Shown here: positions 44,575 through 53,327 of the stretch, one piece after another
How positions within the stretch are numbered: position 1 is the first letter of the stretch
Layout: each line of letters begins with the position of its first letter
From: Noviluteimonas sp052115395
Lineage (GTDB): Bacteria; Pseudomonadota; Gammaproteobacteria; Xanthomonadales; Xanthomonadaceae
Direction: 5' to 3' (one strand)
Length of the DNA: 64,000 nt
NCBI GenBank assembly: GCA_052115395.1
Contig: JBFRGO010000003.1
Made by a program: the position numbers and the translations under genes
Notes under the pieces: generated by a model
Told to the model about the DNA's origin: nothing
The model's database searches: none
What the model saw: the letters and a program-made list of their open reading frames with translations, nothing else

Positions 44575-45543
44575 CTACGGAATCAACAACACCTTCCCCG
44601 CACTCCCGCGCCCCTCAAGAATCGCATGCGCCTTCGCCCCTTCGCGCAACGGAACCCGCGCAGCAACCCCCACCCGCAACTGCCCCGCACGCACCGCATC
44701 AAACAGCCGATCCGCCCGCTTCTGACGCACCTGAGCAGTCGTCAACACATTCCAAAGATCGCCTCCAACCAACGTCAGCGACCGATCCATCAACACCCGA
44801 GGATCCACCGCATCCGGATCCCCCGCCGCCATCCCGTAAAACACCACCGTCCCCCCAGTCCGCGCCAACCCCAAACTGTCCCCGAGCGTCCGCCCGATCG
44901 CGTCGTACACCACGTCCACGCCATCCGGCACCAAAGCACGCACCCGCTCGACCCAGCCATCCCCCGAATCCAGCGCATGCCGCGCACCCGAAGCAAGCGC
45001 AGACCGCCGCTTCTCCTCCGACGACGCCAGCGCAATCACCGTCGCCCCCTTCGCCGTCGCCAACTGCACCAACAACTGCCCGACACCCCCACCCGCCGCG
45101 TGCACCAACAAGGTCTCACCCGCCTGCACCGCATGACTGTCCTCGAGCAGAAACTGCGCCGTCAGCCCCTGCAACAACAACGCCGCCGCCGTCTCCGCGT
45201 CCATGTCGTCGGGCAACACGATCAACCGATCCAACGGCACCGCCACCAATTCGGCATTGGCGAACGCACAGTCGGCGAACGCGACACGCTGCCCGACCAC
45301 GAACCCACGGCCGACATCCTGCGCATCGAGCGCAGCGATCACCCCCGCACCCTCGTAACCGGCGATCCAAGGCGGCGACCCCGCCAAGTGATAACGCCCC
45401 TGGCGCCGATAGATGTCGGCGAAGTTCAGCCCGATGGCCTGCGTGCGCACGACCGCAACGCCCGGGCCGGGCTGCGGATCGGGCAGGGCGGTCCATTCCA
45501 GGACCTCGGGTCCCCCGAAACGCGAGAAAGTCAGTGCATGCAT
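44575..45543 (-). CDS. Quinone oxidoreductase / zinc-independent alcohol dehydrogenase (MDR superfamily)
   Basis: A 322-residue NADPH-dependent quinone reductase of the medium-chain dehydrogenase superfamily. Expected motifs: GLNFADIYRRQGRY, GYEGAGVIAALD, VHAAGGGVGQLLVQLA (NADPH-binding) and FYGMAAGD. The structural zinc cysteines are absent, as in QorA-type enzymes. The start MHALTFSRFGGPEVLEWT is the family N-terminus; the frame is open far upstream but those residues are not family-like. It ends 22 bp from repeat copy D. Substrate not determined by sequence. Confidence 0.9.
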   Translation of the reverse strand: MHALTFSRFGGPEVLEWTALPDPQPGPGVAVVRTQAIGLNFADIYRRQGRYHLAGSPPWIAGYEGAGVIAALDAQDVGRGFVVGQRVAFADCAFANAELVAVPLDRLIVLPDDMDAETAAALLLQGLTAQFLLEDSHAVQAGETLLVHAAGGGVGQLLVQLATAKGATVIALASSEEKRRSALASGARHALDSGDGWVERVRALVPDGVDVVYDAIGRTLGDSLGLARTGGTVVFYGMAAGDPDAVDPRVLMDRSLTLVGGDLWNVLTTAQVRQKRADRLFDAVRAGQLRVGVAARVPLREGAKAHAILEGRGSAGKVLLIP

Positions 45544-45625
45544 GGCCGGTCTCCTCGGGAAACACGATGTTATCGACTCCTGCCGCCTAAAATGCCCGCC
45601 ACGAACCCGTAATCGAATCCGCCGC

Positions 45626-47302
45626 ATGTTGCGACTGACCGACCTCAAGCTCCCGCTCGACCACCCGGAGGACGCGCTGCGCAAGGCGATCCTGGCGCGG
45701 CTGGGCATCGCCAACGACGAGCTCACCGGCTTCACCGTCGCCAAGCGCAGCTACGACGCACGCCGGCGCGGCGCGATCGTGCTGATCTATTCGGTCGACG
45801 TCGACACCCCGCGCGAAGCCGACATCCTGCAACGCCTGCACCTGGACGCCGAAGCCGCGCAGTACGCGCGCGCAGGGGAGGGCGGCAAGGTGATGCCCAC
45901 GCCCGACACCAACTACAAGTTCGTCGCGCGCGCGCCCGACCATCTTCCGCTGCGCCCGCTCGTGATCGGCATGGGGCCGTGTGGCCTGTTCGCCGCCCTC
46001 GTGCTCGCACAGATGGGCTTCCGGCCCATCGTGCTCGAGCGCGGCAAGGCCGTGCGCGAACGCACCAAGGACACCTGGGGCCTGTGGCGCGGAAAGGTGC
46101 TCAACCCCGAGTCAAACGTGCAGTTCGGCGAAGGCGGCGCGGGCACGTTCTCCGACGGCAAGTTGTGGAGCCAGATCAGCGACCCGAAGCATTACGGGCG
46201 CAAGGTGATCGACGAGTTCGTCATCGCCGGCGCGCCGGAAGAGATCGCCTACGTCAGCAAGCCGCACATCGGCACCTTCCGCCTGGTGTCGATGGTGGAG
46301 CAGATGCGCGCGACGATCGAATCGCTCGGCGGCGAAATCCGTTTCAGCCAGCGCGTCGATGATTTGCTCGTGGAAACCGACAGCGCCGGCACGCGCCACG
46401 TGCGCGGCGTGACGCTCGAAAGCGGCGAACAACTGCGCGCCGACCACGTCGTACTCGCGCTCGGCCACAGTGCGCGCGACACCTTCGCGATGCTGCATGC
46501 GCGCGGCGTCTTCGTCGAAGCCAAACCGTTCTCGATCGGCTTCCGCATCGAACACCCGCAATCCCTGATCGATGCCGCGCGCTTCGGCCCGCAAGCCGGG
46601 CATCCGCTGCTCGGCGCGGCCGATTACAAACTCGTGCATCACTGCCGCAACGGGCGTTCGGTGTACAGCTTCTGCATGTGCCCCGGCGGCACGGTGGTCG
46701 CCGCGGCCAGCGAGCCCGGGCGCGTGGTCACCAATGGAATGAGCCAATATTCGCGCAACGAACGCAATGCGAATGCAGCCATCGTCTGCGGCATTTCGCC
46801 CGAGGATTACGCGCCCTACGGCGAAGGCCCGCTCGCCGGCATCGAACTGCAACGGCACTGGGAAGCGCATGCGTTCGAACTCGGCGGCGGCGAGTACGAG
46901 GCGCCGGGACAATTGGTGGGTGACTTCCTCAAAGGCCGCGCGTCGAACAACTTCGGCAACGTGCTTCCCTCGTACAAACCCGGCGTGCGTTTGGGTGATC
47001 TCGCGGAATCGCTGCCGGAGTACGCGATCGCAGCCATCCGCGAAGCGCTGCCGGCCTTCGACAAACAAATCCGCGGCTTCGCGATGCAAGACGCGATTTT
47101 GACCGGCGTCGAAACCCGCACGTCTTCGCCTGTGCGCGTCACGCGCGGCGAAGATGGCCATAGCCTCAATACACGCGGCTTGTTCCCGGCCGGCGAAGGC
47201 GCGGGCTATGCGGGCGGCATTCTGTCGGCCGGCGTCGATGGCATCCGCACGGCCGAAGCGGTCGCGCTCGACATGCTGTCGCGCAACACGCGCGCGGCGT
47301 AG
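45626..47302 (+). CDS. FAD-dependent dehydrogenase of the COG2509 family
   Basis: A 558-residue flavoprotein. An N-terminal small domain (about residues 1-95, LRLTDLKLPLDHPEDALRK) precedes the FAD-binding Rossmann motif LVIGMGPCGLFAALVLAQMG (about 113-132). Characteristic later segments are FGEGGAGTFSDGKLWSQI and the C-terminal FPAGEGAGYAGGILSAGVDG. This is the family's normal length and order. Members are uncharacterised FAD-dependent dehydrogenases; no substrate is inferred. It is divergent from the quinone oxidoreductase gene and convergent to the EF-hand gene, whose stop is one base away. Confidence 0.92.
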   Translation: MLRLTDLKLPLDHPEDALRKAILARLGIANDELTGFTVAKRSYDARRRGAIVLIYSVDVDTPREADILQRLHLDAEAAQYARAGEGGKVMPTPDTNYKFVARAPDHLPLRPLVIGMGPCGLFAALVLAQMGFRPIVLERGKAVRERTKDTWGLWRGKVLNPESNVQFGEGGAGTFSDGKLWSQISDPKHYGRKVIDEFVIAGAPEEIAYVSKPHIGTFRLVSMVEQMRATIESLGGEIRFSQRVDDLLVETDSAGTRHVRGVTLESGEQLRADHVVLALGHSARDTFAMLHARGVFVEAKPFSIGFRIEHPQSLIDAARFGPQAGHPLLGAADYKLVHHCRNGRSVYSFCMCPGGTVVAAASEPGRVVTNGMSQYSRNERNANAAIVCGISPEDYAPYGEGPLAGIELQRHWEAHAFELGGGEYEAPGQLVGDFLKGRASNNFGNVLPSYKPGVRLGDLAESLPEYAIAAIREALPAFDKQIRGFAMQDAILTGVETRTSSPVRVTRGEDGHSLNTRGLFPAGEGAGYAGGILSAGVDGIRTAEAVALDMLSRNTRAA

Positions 47303-47677
47303 TTACTTCCGCTGCGCGCTCTCCGTGCGATCGATCGCGCCATCGGCATTGGCGTCCACGGCCTTGAAATCGCTGTCGGAGTAGGCGGTCACTTCCTCGG
47401 GCGCCAGGAAGCCGTCGTGGTTGGCGTCGATCGTGTCGAACTTGCTCGGGTCGGGCGCGTCGGCGACTTCGCTTCGCGACAACTTGCCGTCGCGATCTTC
47501 GTCGTGGAGCAGGACCACCTCTTCGACGTAGTTGCCGTACTCGGTGCGATCGACCTTGCCGTCGTGATTGGCGTCGGCGACGTCGAAACGCGCCGGTTGG
47601 GGGTCCGGCTTGACCTGCGCCGCCGCCGGAAGCGCGGCCGCGACGACAAGGGCGAAGCCAAGGGCCAGCTTGATCAT
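47303..47677 (-). CDS. Secreted EF-hand calcium-binding protein
   Basis: A 124-residue protein with a signal (MIKLALGFALVVAAALPAAA) and four EF-hand loops in tandem: DANHDGKVDRTEY, DEDRDGKLSRSEV, DANHDGFLAPEEV and DANADGAIDRTES. Each keeps the DxNxDG or DxDxDG pattern and the final acidic ligand or near equivalent. The fourth is close to the C-terminus. It should bind calcium in the periplasm or outside the cell. A ribosome site GGAG lies eight bases before the ATG. It is adjacent to the glycine-zipper lipoprotein gene and may share its transcript. Confidence 0.88.
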   Translation of the reverse strand: MIKLALGFALVVAAALPAAAQVKPDPQPARFDVADANHDGKVDRTEYGNYVEEVVLLHDEDRDGKLSRSEVADAPDPSKFDTIDANHDGFLAPEEVTAYSDSDFKAVDANADGAIDRTESAQRK

Positions 47678-47694
47678 GATCGCCACTCCTTCGG

Positions 47695-48174
47695 TCAGAC
47701 GTCCCACGCGCCGTTGGACTGCTTGCACGCGGTGCCGGTGGTCTCGTCGACCGGCTCGCCGCCTACGCTGAGGCCGCGCCGGAAGTCCCGGCACAGCCGG
47801 CCATCGGACATGCGTTTGGTATCCAGCGCGACGAAGTAACCCGACTCCTGCGTGCGCGGGTCGGTCCAGGTGATCTTCTGGCCGGAGGCGCCATTGTTGA
47901 GCGCACGCTGCGCGGCGTCCTTTTCGTACTCGGACTTCGCATGCTTCTTGTACAGATGGTCGCCGACGAACCCGCCGGCCACGGCGCCCGCCGCCGTCAT
48001 CAACACCTTGCCGGTGCCGCTGCCGAACATGTTGCCGACCAGCCCGCCGACCACCGCACCGGCGACGACCGAACCGCCTTGCTTCTGGCTTTCGCGGGTC
48101 CCCGGATCGCTGGCGCAGGCCGTCAGGGCGAGCGCGGTGGCCAGCACGAGGACGTGTTGCAATCGCTGTTTCAT
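47695..48174 (-). CDS. Glycine-zipper outer-membrane lipoprotein
   Basis: A 159-residue lipoprotein of the 17-kDa surface-antigen / glycine-zipper type: a signal with lipobox (LTAC), then two glycine-zipper helices (GGSVVAGAVVGGLVGNMF and TAAGAVAGGFVGDHLY), then a Cys-containing C-terminal domain (KITWTDPRTQESGYFVAL). The start is MKQRL, because GGAG is eight bases upstream; an in-frame ATG two codons earlier is less well spaced. It is envelope-located, and its function is structural or unknown. It is followed by the EF-hand gene after 17 bases. Confidence 0.85.
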   Translation of the reverse strand: MKQRLQHVLVLATALALTACASDPGTRESQKQGGSVVAGAVVGGLVGNMFGSGTGKVLMTAAGAVAGGFVGDHLYKKHAKSEYEKDAAQRALNNGASGQKITWTDPRTQESGYFVALDTKRMSDGRLCRDFRRGLSVGGEPVDETTGTACKQSNGAWDV

Positions 48175-48299
48175 GGCCATGACTCCGGGCCGCGCATGAC
48201 GTGGTCATGTTCCAGCCGCGCGGTTAAGTCCACGTGTTTTCCGCCTCCGTAAAACTACGTAGGAAATACGGGTTCTTGATCGGATGCCACACTTCCGAC

Positions 48300-49187
48300 A
48301 TGCGCAAACGTCCCCCCACCCTCGACGGTCTGCCGGCCAGCACACTGCAACTCCCGCCGGGCCCATGGCCGACCGTGCTGGATTGCCTGTGCGAGCGCTT
48401 CCCGTCGATCGCGCGTACGCAATGGCTGGAACGCATGGAACGCGGCCGTGTCGTCGACAACAACGGCACCTGGCTGCTGCCGGACACCCCGTACCGCGTG
48501 GGCCTCGAAGTCCACTACTACCGTGAAGTCCCCGACGAAGCGCCCATCCCCTTCGATGAAGTCGTACTACACACCGACGCCGACCTGCTGGTGGCAGACA
48601 AACCGCATTTCCTCCCCGTCGCACCCACCGGCGCGCACGTCCACGAAACCCTGCTGGGCCGCCTGATCCGCCGAACCGGCAACCACGACCTGGTCCCACT
48701 GCACCGCATCGATCGCGAGACCGCCGGAGTGGTGTTGTTCTCGACCAACCCGCAAACCCGCGCGCTGTACCAGGCCCTGTTCCGCGAACGACGCATCGAA
48801 AAACACTACGAAGCCATCGCACCCGCGTTACCCGATGTCGAATTCCCCCGTACGCATTCCAGCCGCATCGTCGCCGGCGACCCCTTCTTCCGCATGCAGG
48901 AAATCGAAGGACCGCCGAACAGCGAAACCCGGATCGACGTCATCGCACGCGGCGACACACACTGGCACTACGCACTGACCCCGATCACCGGCCGCAAGCA
49001 CCAACTCCGCGTGCACATGGCCGCACTGGGCGCGCCAATCGAAAACGACCCGCTCTATCCATCGCTGCGCCACCGCGGGGCAGGGGACTACACCGCGCCA
49101 CTGCAACTACTGGCCAGGCGGATCGCGTTCGTCGATCCGCGCAGCGGCATCGAGCGCAGCTTTTCGAGCCCGCAAACAATCGGCTAG
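48300..49187 (+). CDS. RluA-family pseudouridine synthase
   Basis: A 295-residue rRNA or tRNA pseudouridine synthase. The catalytic motif is HRIDRETAGVVLF (the Asp of R-x-D), with FLPVAPTGAHVHETLLG upstream and GRKHQLRVHM in the C-terminal half. An N-terminal S4-like segment (about 25-80) is present. The last five codons and the stop come from the start of repeat copy E, so the original C-terminus was replaced by a short PQTIG tail. The target uridine is not predictable. Start at 48300 chosen over an upstream extension. Confidence 0.9.
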   Translation: MRKRPPTLDGLPASTLQLPPGPWPTVLDCLCERFPSIARTQWLERMERGRVVDNNGTWLLPDTPYRVGLEVHYYREVPDEAPIPFDEVVLHTDADLLVADKPHFLPVAPTGAHVHETLLGRLIRRTGNHDLVPLHRIDRETAGVVLFSTNPQTRALYQALFRERRIEKHYEAIAPALPDVEFPRTHSSRIVAGDPFFRMQEIEGPPNSETRIDVIARGDTHWHYALTPITGRKHQLRVHMAALGAPIENDPLYPSLRHRGAGDYTAPLQLLARRIAFVDPRSGIERSFSSPQTIG

Positions 49188-49333
49188 TGCGAAGCGTGCT
49201 TCGCACCCAGCAATGAACGCCCGAGCGAACTCCACTGATCGAAGCGACCCGCAAGGTGATGCCCCAGCGTGGGGAGTTTCAAATTTTTTTCCCAAAAAAA
49301 TTTGGAACTTCACACGTTCGGGCGGCGCGCCAA
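49171..49333 (+). repeat. Dispersed three-hairpin element, copy E
   Basis: Full copy between convergent genes. Hairpin 1 has changed on both sides, GTGCGAAGC pairing with GCTTCGCAC, while other copies have CTGCAAAGC/GCTTTGCAG. The 49-bp palindrome (49268-49316) has the imperfect arms found in copies C and D. Hairpin 2 is largely lost. Confidence 0.88.
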
Positions 49334-49358
49334 CGAGGGTGGAGTGCTTTTAATCAAG

Positions 49359-49997
49359 TCACGCACGCACATAACGCAAGTGCGTAGCGTCCGGACTCTC
49401 GATCACCCGATCGATCCGGAACCCAGGCACCGACGGACCGAGGTTTTCGAACAACCGCCGCCCACCGCCGAACATCACCGGCACCAACGCAATCTCGAGC
49501 GCATCCACCACCCCCAGCTTCAAATACTGCTGGACCACATCCGCCCCGCCCGAAATACGCACATCCCGCCCACCCGCAGCCGCCTTCGCCAGCGCAAGCG
49601 CACGCTCGGCCCCGTCGTTCACGAAATAAAACGTCGTCCCACCCGGCCGAACCCACGGCTCCCGCCGCTCGTGCGTCAACACATACACCGGCGTGTGAAA
49701 CGGCGCTTCCTCCGGCCACGAAGCCGCCCCCTGCTCGAACATCCGCTTGCCCATGATGTTCGCCCCGATGCGCTCCATCGTCTGACGCACCATGTCGTTG
49801 ACCGGCCCCGTCTCGCCCCCCGCGCCGAACCCATGGTTCTCGCGAAAGGCCTGCTGCTTGAGCAGCCACCCCATCAACGCCCCCCACTTGGCGCCCCAGC
49901 CCAGGTACTCCGGCGTCTCCCAATGCGCGATGGCCATGCCCTCCGGCGCCATGTAGCCATCGAGACTCAGCCCGATATTCACGAAAACCTGGGTCAT
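49359..49997 (-). CDS. Dihydrofolate reductase-family protein (RibD C-terminal-like)
   Basis: A 212-residue reductase of the RibD-C/DHFR-like superfamily. It opens MTQVFVNIGLSLDGYMAPEG and has the NADPH-binding NIMGKRMFEQG, the VYVLTHERREPWV segment and the C-terminal ISGGADVVQQYLKLGVVDAL and VMFGGGRRLFE. Members reduce deazaflavin-like or pterin substrates, but most are uncharacterised. It ends 26 bp from repeat copy E and is divergent from the TPR gene, with repeat copy F between them. Confidence 0.87.
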   Translation of the reverse strand: MTQVFVNIGLSLDGYMAPEGMAIAHWETPEYLGWGAKWGALMGWLLKQQAFRENHGFGAGGETGPVNDMVRQTMERIGANIMGKRMFEQGAASWPEEAPFHTPVYVLTHERREPWVRPGGTTFYFVNDGAERALALAKAAAGGRDVRISGGADVVQQYLKLGVVDALEIALVPVMFGGGRRLFENLGPSVPGFRIDRVIESPDATHLRYVRA

Positions 49998-50032
49998 TGA
50001 TTTCCCCCTCGAGAGTTCGCGCAGAGCCTACC

Positions 50033-50200
50033 CCGAAAACAATCGGCCCCCTGCAAAGCGTGCTTTGCAGCCCCCGATGAACGCGCGAGCGAAAGCCCCC
50101 TGATCGAAGCGACCCGCAAGGTCAATGCCCCAGCGTCGAGGGTTTCAAATTTTTTTCCCAAAAAAATTTGGAACCCTCGACGTTCGGGCGGCGCGCCAAT
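50033..50200 (+). repeat. Dispersed three-hairpin element, copy F (covarying arms)
   Basis: Full copy. The 49-bp palindrome (50134-50182) has outer arms CGTCGAGGGTT and AACCCTCGACG, different from copy B on both sides but still perfectly paired. Inner stem and loop are unchanged. It sits in the divergent spacer between the reductase and TPR genes. Confidence 0.92.
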
Positions 50201-50309
50201 ACTGGAGAAATGCTCTCGAGCCCCGGAGCCGACACGGAAACCACCAAAGCCCGCGGCCCGTTTCAGCCGCTTGCTGCGTTCCAGTCCGAATGACCCCCAG
50301 CACACCCCC

Positions 50310-52055
50310 ATGCTGACCATCCGCCAGCTCCGCAAACGCAAAGTCGCGCAATGGGTGCTCGGCTACACCGCCGTCGCATGGGCCCTGCTGCAGGGCGTGG
50401 GCATGCTGGCCGGCACCTATGGCTGGTCCGCCATGCCGATGCGCGTGGGCGTGGCGCTCGCCGTCCTCGGCTTCTTCATCACCCTGGTCGTCGCATGGTT
50501 CCAGGGCGAACGCGGCCAACAGAAAGTCACGCGCCTGGAAGTGTCGTTGATCGCCATCGTCGTGATCGTGGGCGGCGCCTGGCTGTGGCAGACCGTCCGC
50601 ACCACCTCGGAAACAACGGCGGCGACCACCGCCGACAACGGCATCCCGACGATCGAAAAAGACCCCTCGATCGCCGTGCTCCCGCTGGAGAACCTGAGCG
50701 CCGACAAAGCGCAGCAATACTTCTCCGACGGCGTCTCCGAAGAACTCCTCAACGTGCTGAACAAGGTGCCCGAACTGCGCGTGATCGCGCGCACCTCCAG
50801 CTTCGCGTTCAAGGGCCAGGACCTGTCCGTGCCCGATATCGCGCGCCGCCTGCACGTTGCGTCGATCCTGCAGGGCAGCGTGCGCAAGGCCGGCAGCCGC
50901 GTGCGCATCTCGGTGCAACTGGTGCGCGCCACCGATGGCACGCAACTGTGGTCGGAAAACTACGACCGCAGCCTCGACGACATCTTCCAGGTGCAGGACG
51001 AGATCGCCGCGTCCGTCGTCGACCAACTGAAGATCAAGCTGCTCAAGGCGCCCACCGTGACGCCCGTGGATCCTCGGGTCTACCCGTTGGTGCTGCAGGC
51101 GCAGGCACTGCTCGACCAGCAGAGCAAGGAAGGACGCGCGCAGGCGCTGCTGGTGTTCAGGCAGGCATTGTCGATCGCGCCGAACGAAGCGCGCGCATGG
51201 GCGGGCCTGGGGCGTGTGTACATCAACCAGTCCATCTACAGCGAAATGCCGCCGGCGCAAGCGGCGAAGCTGGCGCGCGAAGCGCTGAACAAGGCGCTGC
51301 GCATCGATCCGCGCAACGTCATCGCCATCACCGGCCTGGCGCGCCTGGCCGCGGACTTCGACTTCGACGCGCAGGCTGCCGCCGATTACAACAAGCGGGC
51401 GTTGCAGATCGAACCGAACAACCTGGTGGCGATCAACACGCTCGGCATCCTGCTCAGCAACGTGGGCCGCTTCGAAGATGCGCTGCCGCTGTACGACTAT
51501 CGCGTCGCACACGATCCCGCCAACCCGACCGCCTACAACAATCGCGGCATCACCCGCTATTACGCGCGGCAATGGGATTCGGCGATCGACGACTTCCGCA
51601 CCGCGTTGCGCCTGAGCCCGGCCTTCGTCGGCGCACGCAACGGCATCGCCGTCTCGCTGCTGGTGGGGAAGGGCGATGCCGCCGGTGCGCTGCGCGAGAT
51701 CGCCGGCGAACCGGATGAAGCCTCGCGGCTGCAGGTGCGCGCGCTGGCCTTCCACGCGCTGGGCCGCACGCGCGAATCCGACGCGGCGTTGCAAGGCCTG
51801 ATCAGGACGTATGGGGACCAGCAGCCCACGCTGGTCGCGCTCGCCTACAGCTACCGCGTCGATCGCGACAACGCCTTCCATTGGTTGGACGAAGCGGCGC
51901 GCATCCACGATCCGGCCGCGACGTCGGTGGCCTTCGACGTGTTGACCGACTCGCTGCGCGACGACCCGCGCTGGCCGCCGTTCCTGCGCAAGATCGGGTA
52001 TGCCCCGGAGCAGCTCTCGGCGATCCGGATCGAAGTGCCCAAGCCGGGGGCGTGA
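50310..52055 (+). CDS. TPR protein with CadC-like periplasmic domain
   Basis: A 581-residue membrane protein. Two hydrophobic segments (about 20-42 and 48-66) and a third (about 82-98) precede a TolB/CadC-type domain (SIAVLPLENLSADKAQQYF, LNVLNKVPELRVIARTSSF, DGTQLWSENYDRSLDDIFQ; about 120-260). At least five TPR-like repeats follow (residues about 270-500). The N-terminal DNA-binding winged helix of typical CadC/ToxR-like regulators is absent, so it is likely a membrane scaffold or sensor. The start MLTIRQLRKRKV is preferred to a 13-residue extension. Confidence 0.87.
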   Translation: MLTIRQLRKRKVAQWVLGYTAVAWALLQGVGMLAGTYGWSAMPMRVGVALAVLGFFITLVVAWFQGERGQQKVTRLEVSLIAIVVIVGGAWLWQTVRTTSETTAATTADNGIPTIEKDPSIAVLPLENLSADKAQQYFSDGVSEELLNVLNKVPELRVIARTSSFAFKGQDLSVPDIARRLHVASILQGSVRKAGSRVRISVQLVRATDGTQLWSENYDRSLDDIFQVQDEIAASVVDQLKIKLLKAPTVTPVDPRVYPLVLQAQALLDQQSKEGRAQALLVFRQALSIAPNEARAWAGLGRVYINQSIYSEMPPAQAAKLAREALNKALRIDPRNVIAITGLARLAADFDFDAQAAADYNKRALQIEPNNLVAINTLGILLSNVGRFEDALPLYDYRVAHDPANPTAYNNRGITRYYARQWDSAIDDFRTALRLSPAFVGARNGIAVSLLVGKGDAAGALREIAGEPDEASRLQVRALAFHALGRTRESDAALQGLIRTYGDQQPTLVALAYSYRVDRDNAFHWLDEAARIHDPAATSVAFDVLTDSLRDDPRWPPFLRKIGYAPEQLSAIRIEVPKPGA

Positions 52056-52147
52056 CGGGTTAACCCCACCCGATCGGGGGAGTCCCACCTGCGCGGTTCC
52101 ATCGTTGTTATTGATTGGACCCTCTCTCGCGCAGCCCGGAGCACGAC

Positions 52148-52636
52148 ATGAAAGTCAAACGCACCCTCTGCCTGCTCGGGCTGGGCCTGATCGCGACGGC
52201 GGCGGCATTCGCCTTGGGTCATCCCCATTTCCTCCGCGCCCCCAGTGCGCGACTCGGCTCGCCGAAGGTGATCATCAATTGGGCCGAAGCCGGCCTGGGC
52301 AACACGGGCAGCGGCATCACCTACACCGCGAGCGCAACGGCCGGCGCCAAATTCCAATGCGTCAAGACCGGCCACGTTTGCCCGAAGCCGGGCGCCAAGG
52401 AAGAAGTGCTTTACAACGTCCACGTCAGCGGCACGTTCAGCGTCGACAAGAACGGCAAGATCAGCGACACGCTGATCATCCCGGCGCCGCAAAGCACGCT
52501 CGTCTGCCCGCAATACCAGCACGTGGTCATCGCCTCCGTCGTCTTCACCAACATCACCCTGGAGGACACGACCAACGACATCTCGTCGCCGGCCAACCCG
52601 TCGTCGCTGGCATACAACGGGCCTGAATGTCCCTAG
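52148..52636 (+). CDS. Secreted Cys-containing protein, tandem paralogue 1
   Basis: A 162-residue exported protein. The signal MKVKRTLCLLGLGLIATAAA is followed by HPHFLRAPSARLGSPKVIIN and a beta-rich domain with four conserved cysteines (FQCVKTGHVCPKP, LVCPQ, PECP at the end). The next gene encodes a close relative with the same cysteine positions, so this is a tandem duplication. No known fold is recognised. It is followed by its paralogue after 21 bases and is likely in one transcript. Confidence 0.82.
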   Translation: MKVKRTLCLLGLGLIATAAAFALGHPHFLRAPSARLGSPKVIINWAEAGLGNTGSGITYTASATAGAKFQCVKTGHVCPKPGAKEEVLYNVHVSGTFSVDKNGKISDTLIIPAPQSTLVCPQYQHVVIASVVFTNITLEDTTNDISSPANPSSLAYNGPECP

Positions 52637-52657
52637 CAAGCAGCAAGGGAGCATGAA

Positions 52658-53137
52658 ATGAAATTCAAACGCACGCTGGGCCTGATCGGCCTGGGCCTCG
52701 TCGCAACAGCCGTCATCGCCGGCAACCCGAAATTCCTGCGCGCACCCAGCGCCTCGCTCGGCTCGCCGAAAGTCATCGTGCGATGGACCGAAGTCGGACT
52801 CGGCGGCATCGACAGCGTCAGCTATACCGCCAGCGCAACCGCCGCCGCCCGCTACCAGTGCGTCAACCGCGGCAACAATTGCCCGGCCGCCTCGAACAAG
52901 GCCGACGTACTGTCCAACGTCTCGGTGGGCGCCACCTACGATGTCGACAAGAACGGACGGGTCACCGGCGCCCTGATCATCCCCGCGCCGCCAAGCAACC
53001 TGGTGTGCCCCGGCAACCAGGTCGTAGGCGTGGTCTCCGCCGTCTTCACCAACATCACCCTGACGGATCTGACGAACAACGTCTCCTCGCTCACCAACCC
53101 CTCGTCCCTGAGCTACAACGCCCCCGAGTGCCCCTAA
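52658..53137 (+). CDS. Secreted Cys-containing protein, tandem paralogue 2
   Basis: A 159-residue exported protein, roughly half identical to its upstream neighbour: matching signal (MKFKRTLGLIGLGLVATAV), the same FLRAPSASLGSPKVIV start of the mature region, matching cysteines (YQCVNRGNNCPA, LVCPG, PECP) and the same VFTNITL segment. It diverges in the central segment, so the copies are not recent. It ends immediately before repeat copy G. Confidence 0.82.
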   Translation: MKFKRTLGLIGLGLVATAVIAGNPKFLRAPSASLGSPKVIVRWTEVGLGGIDSVSYTASATAAARYQCVNRGNNCPAASNKADVLSNVSVGATYDVDKNGRVTGALIIPAPPSNLVCPGNQVVGVVSAVFTNITLTDLTNNVSSLTNPSSLSYNAPECP

Positions 53138-53301
53138 GAAAAACGATCGGCGACCTGCAAAGCCACGCTTTGCAGCCAGGAATGACGGCTCGGGCGAACC
53201 CCCGATCGAAGCGACCCGCAAGGTGATGCCCCAGCGTGGTGCGTTTCAAATTTTTTTCCCAAAAAAATTTGGAACGCACCACGTTCGGGCGGCGCGCCAA
53301 T
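53138..53301 (+). repeat. Dispersed three-hairpin element, copy G (covarying arms)
   Basis: Full copy between convergent genes. The 49-bp palindrome (53235-53283) has outer arms CGTGGTGCGTT and AACGCACCACG, a third arm sequence that still pairs perfectly. Hairpin 1 is present; hairpin 2 has lost its 3' half. Confidence 0.92.
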
Positions 53302-53327
53302 GATGGAGGAGCGCGCTTTCGATCGAA

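Noticed and set aside
43815..45612. A plus-strand frame of 590 codons spanning repeat copy D
   Set aside because: It runs antisense through the COQ7-like and oxidoreductase genes and through the repeat; Pro/Arg/His-rich, no domain.
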